A stretch of DNA of 64,000 bases from Pseudomonadota bacterium (GTDB lineage: Bacteria > Pseudomonadota > Alphaproteobacteria > Sphingomonadales > Sphingomonadaceae): assembly GCA_029550345.1 (NCBI GenBank), contig JAKPHK010000038.1, positions 1-64,000 of the forward strand. The letters run 5' to 3'. Shown here piece by piece: positions 56,114 to 64,000 of the stretch. Under the pieces are notes generated by a model. The model did no database searches and had not been told where the DNA came from. It saw only the letters and a list, made by a program, of their open reading frames with translations. The position numbers and the translations under genes are program-made. How positions within the stretch are numbered: position 1 is the first letter of the stretch; every line of letters starts with the position of its first letter.

Positions 56114-57018
56114 TGGGAATCTGTGCAAACCGCACCGTCATCATCACCGGCGCCGCGCGCGGCCTGGGCCGGGCCTATGCCCTGGCCTTCGGCGCGGAAG
56201 GCGCCAACGTGGTGGTCAACGACATTGGCACATCGCTCCACGGCGAAGGGCGTGACACATCGGCCGCCGACGCCGTTGTTGCCGAGATCATTGCCGCCGG
56301 CGGCAAGGCGATCGCCAATTACGAGGACATCACCGACTGGGATGCCGCCAAGCGGATCGTCGATGCTGCGCTTGAGGCGTTTGGTGACCTGCACGTGGTG
56401 GTCAACAATGCCGGGATCGTGCGGGACCGGATGTTCGTTTCCGCCACGCTCGAGGAATGGGACGCGACCATGCACGTCCACCTGCGCGGGCATTTCTGCC
56501 TGGCACGTCATGCCGTGAATTACTGGCGTGAAAAGCAGAAGGGCGGTGCCAATCCCGATGCCCGGATCATCAACACCTCGTCGGGCGCCGGGCTGCAGGG
56601 CTCGATCGCCCAGGCCGCCTATTCAACCGCCAAGGGCGGGATTGCCTCGCTGACACTGGTCCAGGCAGCCGAGCTGGGCCGCTATGGCATTACGGCCAAT
56701 GCCCTGGCCCCCTCTGCCCGTACCCGGATGACCGAGCAGGCCTTTGCCGACAAGATGGCGACCGAAGGCCAGAGCTTCGACGTGATGGATCCGGCGAATA
56801 TCGCCCCGACCGTGGTCTGGCTGGGCAGCGCGGCAAGCGCCGATGTCACCGGCTGCGTCTTCGAACTCGAAGGTGGCAAGATCATGCTGGAAGACGGCTG
56901 GCGTGAAGGTCCGGTCGTAGACAAGGGCGCGCAGTGGGCGCCGGCCGAAGTCGGCCCGGTGGTCGAGCGACTGCTGGCGGAGCGGGTGCCGCCGCGAAAG
57001 GTTTGGGGGACTGCGTAA
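56113..57018 (+). CDS. SDR-type (hydroxyacyl-CoA) dehydrogenase
   Basis: MGICANRTVIITGAARGLGRAYALAFGAEGANVVVND, YSTAKGGIASLTLVQAAELGRYGITANALAPSARTRMTE. Confidence 0.85.
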   Translation: MGICANRTVIITGAARGLGRAYALAFGAEGANVVVNDIGTSLHGEGRDTSAADAVVAEIIAAGGKAIANYEDITDWDAAKRIVDAALEAFGDLHVVVNNAGIVRDRMFVSATLEEWDATMHVHLRGHFCLARHAVNYWREKQKGGANPDARIINTSSGAGLQGSIAQAAYSTAKGGIASLTLVQAAELGRYGITANALAPSARTRMTEQAFADKMATEGQSFDVMDPANIAPTVVWLGSAASADVTGCVFELEGGKIMLEDGWREGPVVDKGAQWAPAEVGPVVERLLAERVPPRKVWGTA

Positions 57019-58076
57019 TGGAATTCGTCTTCACCGAAGAACAGGCGATGATCGGCGAGACGGCGCGTGCCTTCTTTGCCGAGAACGCTACCAGCGAACG
57101 GACCCGCGCGGCGATGGCCGCCGACGGCATCGACCGGGCGCTGTGGACCGCCTTTTGCCAGGAATTGGGCCTGTCGGGCATCGGTATAGCCGAAGCCGCT
57201 GGCGGGGCCGGACTTGGCTTGGTCGAACTGGCGATCATTGCCGAAGCAGCGGGCGCGCAGGTCGCCGCACTGCCGATGCTTGGGTCCTTGGCGCTGTCAG
57301 CGCAGGCCATCGCGGCAGGCGGCAGTGCGGCGCAACAGGCGGCGCACTTGCCCGGCCTGCTCTCGGGCGAGACGATAGCCGCCTATGCCTACGATGCCGG
57401 GCTCAAGGCCGATGGCGATCGCTTGACCGGCACAGCGAGCTTTGTGGCTCATGGCGCTTCGGCGCACATCTTTGTCGTCACCAGCAACACTGGCGCCTGG
57501 ATCGTTCCGGCCGATGCGGCTGGCGTTACGGTCTCTGCGCTCACCACCATGGACCAGACCCGTCCCTATGCGCGGGTTGCCCTGGATGGGGCCGTCGGCG
57601 AAGCGCTCACCGATCAAGCAGCAGCGATCGCCGCAGCCCATCGGGCCGGGTTTGTGACGGTCGCGGCTGAGGCACTCGGCGGCGCCCAGGCTGCGCTCGA
57701 CCGGACGGTTGCCTATGCCAGGGAACGCGTCCAGTTCGGGCGGCCGATTGGTTCGTTTCAGGCCTACAAGCACCGCCTGGCCGACATGATGATCGAGATC
57801 GAACAGGCCCGCTCGGCGGTCTACTGGGCTGCCTGCGCGGTGGACGAAGGCTCGGATGAGGCTGAACTCGCAGTCCATGCCGCCAAGTGCTTTGCGGCCG
57901 ATACCTATTTCATGTGTGCCGGTAACATGATCCAGCTCCATGGCGGGATCGGCTTCACCTGGGAGCACGATGCGCACCTTTACTTCAAGCGCGCGCGAGC
58001 GATCCAATCGATGCTTGGCAGCGGCGAATGGCATCGTGAACGGATTGCCACGATGATCCTGGGAGAAGCAGCATGA
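57018..58076 (+). CDS. Acyl-CoA dehydrogenase (subunit of second tandem pair)
   Basis: MEFVFTEEQAMIGETARAFFAENA, RVQFGRPIGSFQAYKHRLADMMIEIE, IQLHGGIGFTWEHDAHLYFKRA. Confidence 0.88.
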   Translation: MEFVFTEEQAMIGETARAFFAENATSERTRAAMAADGIDRALWTAFCQELGLSGIGIAEAAGGAGLGLVELAIIAEAAGAQVAALPMLGSLALSAQAIAAGGSAAQQAAHLPGLLSGETIAAYAYDAGLKADGDRLTGTASFVAHGASAHIFVVTSNTGAWIVPADAAGVTVSALTTMDQTRPYARVALDGAVGEALTDQAAAIAAAHRAGFVTVAAEALGGAQAALDRTVAYARERVQFGRPIGSFQAYKHRLADMMIEIEQARSAVYWAACAVDEGSDEAELAVHAAKCFAADTYFMCAGNMIQLHGGIGFTWEHDAHLYFKRARAIQSMLGSGEWHRERIATMILGEAA

Positions 58077-59251
58077 AGCTTGGTTTTTCACCAGCGGATG
58101 AACTGTTCCGCCAGGAATGTGCCGACTGGCTCAACTGGCAGATGGCGGGCGAATTCCGTGACATCAAAGGCATCACCAAGCTGACGGCGAGCCCCGAACG
58201 TCGCAAGGAATGGGAGCAGCAGCTCGCCGCCTACAAGTGGTCGTGCATTGGCTGGCCAGAGGAATGGGGCGGCCGCAATGCAACGCTGGCCCAGCAGGTG
58301 ATCTTTGCCGAGGAATATGCCCGTGCCGGCGTGCCTGGGCGGGTCAACCACATCGGCATCGAGCTGGCCGGTCCAACGATCCTGGCTTTCGGCACTGACG
58401 AGCAAAAGCGCCGGTTCCTGCCCGATATCGCCGCCGGCAAGACGATCTTTTGCCAGGGCTTCTCCGAACCTGGCGCCGGATCGGACCTCGCTTCGGTCCG
58501 CACCAAAGGGCGGCTCGAAAGCGGGGAATGGGTGGTCAACGGCCAGAAGATCTGGACCAGCCTGGCCCATATCTCTGACTGGATCTTCGTTGTCACCCGA
58601 ACCGAAGAGGGATCGAAGGGACCGAAGGGTCTGACCTTCCTGATGATGCCGATCGATCAGCCCGGCATTGAGATACGCGGCATCAAGCAGATCAACGGCG
58701 ATGCTGAGTTCAACGAGACATTCTTCACCGACGCGCGCTGTCCTGCGGACAGCATGATCGGCGGGGTCGGTGATGGCTGGAAGATCGCGATGGGCCTGCT
58801 CGCCTTCGAGCGCGGGGTATCGACGCTGGGCCAGCAGATGGCGTTCCGCAACGAGCTGGACGAGATCATTGCGGCAGCCAAGGCCAACGGTGCGGCGCGC
58901 AATCCGCTCATCCGCCAGCGCATTGCCCAGGCCGAGATCGGGCTGCGGCTGATGCGCTACGGTGCGCTGCGGATGCTCTCCAACACCGACCATTCGAAGA
59001 TCGACGGGGCTGCACTGACCTACAAGATCCAGTGGGCCACCTGGCGCCGCAGCCTGGGCGAGCTGGCGATGGACGTGCTGGGCCAGCAGGGCGAAGTGGC
59101 GGACGGCAGCGACTATGAATGGGGCACGCTGCCCAACCTGTTCCTCTATTCGCGCGCCGACACGATCTATGGCGGGACCAACCAGATCCAGCGCAACCTG
59201 ATCGCCGAACGCGGGCTCGGGATGCCCCGCGAACCGCGAGGAGACGTGTGA
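58073..59251 (+). CDS. Acyl-CoA dehydrogenase (subunit of second tandem pair)
   Basis: FCQGFSEPGAGSDLASVRTKGRLESGEWVVNGQKIWTSLAHISDW; YGGTNQIQRNLIAERGLGMPREPRGD. Confidence 0.9.
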   Translation: MKLGFSPADELFRQECADWLNWQMAGEFRDIKGITKLTASPERRKEWEQQLAAYKWSCIGWPEEWGGRNATLAQQVIFAEEYARAGVPGRVNHIGIELAGPTILAFGTDEQKRRFLPDIAAGKTIFCQGFSEPGAGSDLASVRTKGRLESGEWVVNGQKIWTSLAHISDWIFVVTRTEEGSKGPKGLTFLMMPIDQPGIEIRGIKQINGDAEFNETFFTDARCPADSMIGGVGDGWKIAMGLLAFERGVSTLGQQMAFRNELDEIIAAAKANGAARNPLIRQRIAQAEIGLRLMRYGALRMLSNTDHSKIDGAALTYKIQWATWRRSLGELAMDVLGQQGEVADGSDYEWGTLPNLFLYSRADTIYGGTNQIQRNLIAERGLGMPREPRGDV

Positions 59252-60036
59252 TGGCAGCTCCGATCCCGCCCTATCCGAAGGGGCGCAACCTTCTCGCCGG
59301 CAAGACCGTGGTTGTGACTGCGGCCGCTGGCACAGGCATCGGCTTTGCTGCCGCCAAGCGCGCCGCCGAAGAAGGTGCAACGGTCCTGATCAGCGATTTC
59401 CACGAGCGGCGGCTGGGCGAAGCCGCTGACCGGATTGCCGCCGAGGTGGGCTGCTCGCGGCCTGCCACCGTGGTCTGCGATGTCACCAGCCAGGCGCAAG
59501 TCGACGCGCTCCATGCCGCTGCCCTGCAGGAACTCGGCCGCATCGACGTCCTGATCAACAATGCCGGCCTGGGCGGTGAGGTCGCGGTGGTCGACATGAC
59601 CGACGAGCAATGGTTCCGCGTGCTCGACGTCACACTCAATTCGGTCTTCCGGATGACCCGGGCTTTCCTGCCCAGCATGTATGCGCAAGGTTCAGGCGCA
59701 ATCGTCAACAACGCGTCGGTACTTGGCTGGCGGGCGCAGAAAGGTCAGGCCCATTATGCTGCGGCCAAGGCTGGGGTCATGGCCTTCACCCGTTGCTCGG
59801 CGGTCGAGGCGGCGGAACACAACGTCCGCATCAACGCGGTAGCGCCCAGCATTGCGATGCACGCGTTCCTGGCCAAAGTGACGACGGACGAATTGTTGGC
59901 CGAGCTCTCTGCCAAGGAAGCCTTCGGTCGCCCGGCCGAGGTTTGGGAAGTGGCGAACGTGATGATGTTCCTGGCTTCGGACCTGTCCTCCTACATGACC
60001 GGCGAAGTGCTCTCGGTCTCAAGCCAGCGGGCCTGA
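59251..60036 (+). CDS. SDR-family dehydrogenase
   Basis: KTVVVTAAAGTGIGFAAAKRAAEEGATVLISDFHERR, INNAG, YAAAKAGVMAFTRCSAVEAAEHNVRINAVAPS. Confidence 0.85.
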   Translation: MAAPIPPYPKGRNLLAGKTVVVTAAAGTGIGFAAAKRAAEEGATVLISDFHERRLGEAADRIAAEVGCSRPATVVCDVTSQAQVDALHAAALQELGRIDVLINNAGLGGEVAVVDMTDEQWFRVLDVTLNSVFRMTRAFLPSMYAQGSGAIVNNASVLGWRAQKGQAHYAAAKAGVMAFTRCSAVEAAEHNVRINAVAPSIAMHAFLAKVTTDELLAELSAKEAFGRPAEVWEVANVMMFLASDLSSYMTGEVLSVSSQRA

Positions 60037-60038
60037 CG

Positions 60039-60500
60039 ATGGCGAAGATCTTCAGCAATCCCCGCGATCTGATCGGCCAGGAAGGGACCCAGTTGGGTCC
60101 GACCGACTGGCTCATCATTGACCAGGACCGGGTCAACGGCTTTGCCGAGGTGACCGGCGATCATCAATGGATCCACGTCGACGTAGAGCGGGCCAAGGCC
60201 GGACCGTTTGGGGGGACCATCGCGCACGGCTATCTGACGATGAGCCTGGTCAACTTCTTCCTGCCGGATCTGATTGAGGTTCGCGGCTTCACCCACGCGG
60301 TGAATGTCGGGGCAGACCGGCTGCGTTTTCTGGCTCCAGTCAAGGTTGGCAGCCGGATCCGCGGGGTTGGCGAGATTGTCTCGGTCGAAGAGGTCAAGGG
60401 CGCGATCCAGTCGGTCGTTCGCGTCACGGTCGAGATCGAGGGTAGCGACAAGCCGGCCTGCGTTGTCGACACGATCAGCCGTTATTTCCCGGAAGGATGA
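60039..60500 (+). CDS. MaoC-like dehydratase/enoyl-CoA hydratase
   Basis: FAEVTGDHQWIHVDVERAKAGPFGGTIAHGYLTMSLV hot-dog motif. Confidence 0.9.
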   Translation: MAKIFSNPRDLIGQEGTQLGPTDWLIIDQDRVNGFAEVTGDHQWIHVDVERAKAGPFGGTIAHGYLTMSLVNFFLPDLIEVRGFTHAVNVGADRLRFLAPVKVGSRIRGVGEIVSVEEVKGAIQSVVRVTVEIEGSDKPACVVDTISRYFPEG

Positions 60501-60502
60501 CC

Positions 60503-60877
60503 ATGCCGACGCCCGAACAGATCGAAGCGGCAGTCCACGCCTATGTCGAGGCCTTCGCCAAGGGTGATCCGGAACTGGCCGTCGCGATTTTCGCCGAGGA
60601 TGCGACGATCGAGGATCCCGTCGGCTCGCCGCTGAAACGCGGTCATGACGAGATCCGCGCATTCTATCAGGCGTCAATGGCGACCGGGGCCCGGCTGGTG
60701 CTCGACGGTCCGATCCGTGTCGCCGAAGGCCATGCTGCCTTTGCCTTCCACGTGCCCTTGCACTTCGACGGCAAGGACATGGAAATCCACGTGATCGATA
60801 CCTTTGCGTTCAATGCTGCCGGGAAAGTCCGCGAAATGCGGGCCTTCTTTGGTCCGGGCAACATGATCGCGAAATGA
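60503..60877 (+). CDS. ksi: Delta5-3-ketosteroid isomerase
   Basis: MPTPEQIEAAVHAYVEAFAKGDPELAVAIFAEDATIEDPVGSP...HVIDTFAFNAAGKVREMRAFFGPGN: Tyr14, Asp38 and Asp99 fall at the Comamonas testosteroni KSI catalytic positions. Confidence 0.9.
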   Translation: MPTPEQIEAAVHAYVEAFAKGDPELAVAIFAEDATIEDPVGSPLKRGHDEIRAFYQASMATGARLVLDGPIRVAEGHAAFAFHVPLHFDGKDMEIHVIDTFAFNAAGKVREMRAFFGPGNMIAK

Positions 60878-62397
60878 TCCCGCCGACCATTCCCCACGCC
60901 GCCGAGGCAGCCGCCAAGCGCTGGCCGAACGAGCTGGCACTGATCGAAGGGCGCGAAACCCGCACTTTTGCGCAACTTTGGGCCGAGTGCCGCCGCACGG
61001 CATCCGCTCTGCTCGAGGCCGGGATCGGGCGTGGTGACCGGGTTGCAATATGGGCGCCCAACTCACGCCAGTGGGTTGTAGTGGCAGTCGCTGCGCAGAG
61101 CTGCGGCGCGGCCATTGTCCCGCTCAACACGCGGCTCAAGGGACGCGAAGCGGGCGACATTCTGCGCCGGACCCGGAGCCGCATGCTGCTGACGGTGGAG
61201 AGCTTCCTGGGGATCGATTACCCCGCTCTGATTGCGAAGGAAGACCTGCCCGACCTTGAGCAGACCGTGATGCTTGAGCGGCTCGACGAATACAGCGCAA
61301 TCGGTGCGGGCGAGAACGATCCGCGCATCGATGCGGCCCTGGCGGCAATCGGCCCTGACGACATCTCCGACATCATGTTCACCAGCGGCACTACGGGCCT
61401 GCCCAAGGGGGTCCTGATGACCCATGGCCGGATCCTGCCGCAGGTCGGCGTGTGGATCGGCAATACCGGGCTGGCACACGGTGAGCGTTACCTGATCGCC
61501 AATCCGTTCTTCCATTCATTCGGAATGAAGGTCGGCTGGGTTGCCTGCCTGCTGGCCGGGGCGGTGATGGTGCCGATGCCGCAGTTCGACGTGGCCGAAG
61601 CGATCCGGCTGATCGAGCACGAGCGGATCGCCTTCCTGCCCGGTCCGCCAACGATCTTCCAGATGCTGCTGGCCGAGCGCGAGAAGCAGCCGTTCGATTG
61701 CTCGTCGCTGCGCGGCGGAACGACCGGCGCGGCGACGGTGCCGCCGGTGCTAATCGAGCGGATCCGGAGCGAGCTGGGGATGCGCGACATCATCACGGCC
61801 TACGGCATGACTGAATGCGTCAACATCACCTCGTGTCGTCCGGGCGATCCGGTCGAGCTGATCGCCCAGACCTGCGGCGCTGCGATCCCCGGAAACGAAG
61901 TCATCATCGCCGGTGACGACGGCCGCGAGGTGCCGCGCGGCGAAACTGGAGAAATCTGGGTCCGGGGCATTGGCGTAATGCTCGGCTACCTTGACGATCC
62001 CGCCGCGACGACCGAGGCGATCGATCCCGCTGGCTGGCTCCACACCGGCGATGTCGGGACCATGGATGCCAATGGCTATGTCCGGATCACGGATCGCAAG
62101 AAGGACATGTTCATTTCCGGCGGATTCAACGTCTATCCCGCCGAGGTCGAGAAAATCCTCGCGGCGCATCCGGCGGTCGGCATGATCGCCGTTGTCGGCA
62201 CGCCGGATGAACGGATGGGTGAAGTGGGCGTGGCCTTCATCGTCCCCCGGCCCGATGCCCGTGTCGTGCCGGAAGAGATCATCGCCTGGTCGCGCGATAA
62301 CATGGCCAATTACAAGGTGCCGCGGCGGGTGGTCGTGGTTGATGATCTGCCGCGGAACGCTTCGGGCAAGGTTCTCAAGATCGATCTTAAGCCCTAG
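60874..62397 (+). CDS. fadD3: Acyl-CoA ligase, FadD3-like (HIP-CoA ligase candidate)
   Basis: MFTSGTTGLPKGVLMTHGRILPQVG, GMTECVNITSCRPGDP, GWLHTGDVGTMDANGYVRITDRKKDMFISGGFNVYPAEVE; terminal gene of the ipd-like operon. Confidence 0.85.
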   Translation: MIPPTIPHAAEAAAKRWPNELALIEGRETRTFAQLWAECRRTASALLEAGIGRGDRVAIWAPNSRQWVVVAVAAQSCGAAIVPLNTRLKGREAGDILRRTRSRMLLTVESFLGIDYPALIAKEDLPDLEQTVMLERLDEYSAIGAGENDPRIDAALAAIGPDDISDIMFTSGTTGLPKGVLMTHGRILPQVGVWIGNTGLAHGERYLIANPFFHSFGMKVGWVACLLAGAVMVPMPQFDVAEAIRLIEHERIAFLPGPPTIFQMLLAEREKQPFDCSSLRGGTTGAATVPPVLIERIRSELGMRDIITAYGMTECVNITSCRPGDPVELIAQTCGAAIPGNEVIIAGDDGREVPRGETGEIWVRGIGVMLGYLDDPAATTEAIDPAGWLHTGDVGTMDANGYVRITDRKKDMFISGGFNVYPAEVEKILAAHPAVGMIAVVGTPDERMGEVGVAFIVPRPDARVVPEEIIAWSRDNMANYKVPRRVVVVDDLPRNASGKVLKIDLKP

Positions 62398-62424
62398 ACT
62401 AGCGTCGGTAAGGGAGAATACGCG

Positions 62425-63219
62425 ATGACCGCAGGCCTCATTGCAATCACCGGCGCTGCGCACGGCATCGGCGAGGCCTTGGCGCTCGAGGCTATTGCTC
62501 GCGGCTATCGGGTGGCTTTGTTTGACCGAGACCAAGCGGCGCTTGAGAGACTTTCGACAGGGGCTGGATCAGGTCAGTGCATTGTATGCGCGGGCGACGT
62601 TACCTGTGCGGATGATCTCAACCGTTTGAGAGACGCAGTCGCCCGCCAGGCTGAACCGCTGCGCATGGTCTTTGCCAACGCGGGAATTTTGCGCGCGGGC
62701 GAAATCCTTGATCAGGACATCGCCGATTTCGAGCAGATGTTCGCAGTGAACGTGTCCGGTACCATTCTCACTGCCCAGGCACTGGTTCCCTCGATGGAGG
62801 CGCAGGTAGAGGCTTCCGTGTTTGTAGTTACAGGTTCGACTTCGATGCTTTCGGCGGGACCGGGATTTGGCGGATACGCTGCCAGCAAGCACGCCTTGCT
62901 GGCTTTGACCGAGGCACTCGATGCCGAACTTGTGCGGCGAGGGTCCTCGGTGCGGGCTGCCTTGCTTTGCCCCGCTGCGGTCCAGACTGAGATCGCCGAT
63001 GGAGGTTCCGAATTGCTCGACAAGTTGAAGCGGCGAATGGCGACCCACGGCATCACGCCTAACGAGATGGCCAGGATTGCTTTTGATGAACTGGCCAATG
63101 GCCAAAGCGTCGTGTTTTCCAGCGAGCCATCCAAGGTGGTTGCACTAGAGCGATTGCAGAGCCTGCTTTCCGGCCGCTTCATAACTAGCACGCGCGCACC
63201 GGAGACTGGTTCGCGCTAG
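62425..63219 (+). CDS. Short-chain dehydrogenase/reductase
   Basis: LIAITGAAHGIGEALALEAIARGYRVALFDRD, YAASKHALLALTEALDAELVRRGSSVRAALLCP. Confidence 0.85.
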   Translation: MTAGLIAITGAAHGIGEALALEAIARGYRVALFDRDQAALERLSTGAGSGQCIVCAGDVTCADDLNRLRDAVARQAEPLRMVFANAGILRAGEILDQDIADFEQMFAVNVSGTILTAQALVPSMEAQVEASVFVVTGSTSMLSAGPGFGGYAASKHALLALTEALDAELVRRGSSVRAALLCPAAVQTEIADGGSELLDKLKRRMATHGITPNEMARIAFDELANGQSVVFSSEPSKVVALERLQSLLSGRFITSTRAPETGSR

Positions 63220-64000
63220 GATGGCACTGCCGCCATCAATGTAATCTCGTTGAGCTTAGGCTAAGGACTCATTTTCGGCGCCCGAAGCACACTACGGCTG
63301 CTATCGAGATAGCCGATACGAAAGTGTGCGCGTACCGGTCATGGCGCGTCGCCAAATGGACCTAGGATTTAGACCTTCCGAACACGTTCCCCATCTCCGA
63401 GCTGCGATCCTTCGTGCAACCGGCGAGACACAGATCTCGGCACTCTTCAGCATATCGTCACTACGGTCGGATTGAGTTTGGGCTAAGATGCTGGCGGTAG
63501 TTGCAGCCGCTGCAGGCAAAATTTCTCATGATAGGTCAGATGATCTGGTGATGATAATCGAGCGTGAGCACGCAGACGGTCTAGTCAAACTGCACCGCTA
63601 TAAAGGTTTCTTTCAAGCGCCAATTTGGCTGTGCACCGTTCGGAATTTAAGTTCATTTTCCCGAAAATCGCGAGCAGCAGCTTTTTGAAATAACTCGCAC
63701 GAATTGGAAACAGATTCTGGCACACCGTACCCGGGAGCCCGGCGTTGAGGATTGGCGCAATTCAGCCATTGGATAGCTGATCGGCGCCCTGTCCCCGCCT
63801 GATGTCATCTGATGTCAGGCCAGATTGCCCAACTCAGATCAAAGTAGGTTGCGCCTAAAGCATTGATCCTATTTTGATAAAAACAACTTTCCTACAGCCT
63901 TAAACTGGCAGTAGCGTAATGTCTCGAAGCTGAGGGGTTTCCGGCCGAGGTGGGCGGCCAACGTGAGTGAGCCCCATGCGCTTTGCGCTGCAATGCTATG

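Noticed and set aside
62418-62425. ATACGCGA half-site before the last SDR
   Set aside because: No partner arm at the 24-bp centre spacing (62394-62401 reads CTAGACTA), and the half-site overlaps the ATG.
1-64000. CRISPR arrays, tRNA/rRNA genes, insertion sequences, phage genes, defence systems
   Set aside because: Looked for repeat-spacer arrays, tRNA-like folds and transposase/integrase/restriction motifs; none could be supported.
1-64000. Actinobacterial KstR-type operator (AACNNGTT-like palindrome) as cluster regulator
   Set aside because: No recurring match noticed at the promoters; the shared element is the TTGCGTAA-N16-TTACGCAA repeat instead.

Overview
High-GC window, most likely from a sphingomonad-type alphaproteobacterium, almost entirely occupied by a large steroid-catabolism gene cluster (about 1.6-63.2 kb). 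The best anchor is a ketosteroid isomerase (60503-60877) whose Tyr14/Asp38/Asp99 align exactly with the classical Comamonas KSI numbering. Around it are recognisable 9,10-seco pathway functions: a KstD-like dehydrogenase, KshA-like Rieske oxygenases, two HsaA-like monooxygenases, two HsaC-like extradiol dioxygenases, HsaB, HsaD and HsaE/F/G-like enzymes. A long collinear operon (46.7-62.4 kb) encodes IpdA/IpdB/IpdC/EchA20/FadD3-like functions, two paired acyl-CoA dehydrogenases and a thiolase. Accessory genes include a P450 operon with a DUF1254 protein, two TonB receptors, Old-Yellow-Enzyme reductases, five SnoaL-fold proteins, an exported amidase, tandem CoA ligases and an MFS transporter carrying an apparent one-base frameshift. 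The most striking non-coding signal is an imperfect inverted repeat, TTGCGTAA-N16-TTACGCAA. It has an invariant 16-bp spacer and lies at nine transcription-unit starts across 45 kb, including the operon that encodes two tandem Lrp/AsnC regulators. I propose it as the operator of a cluster-wide regulon. No CRISPR array, tRNA, rRNA or insertion sequence was recognised. All functional names rest on recall of motifs and families; no database search was run.
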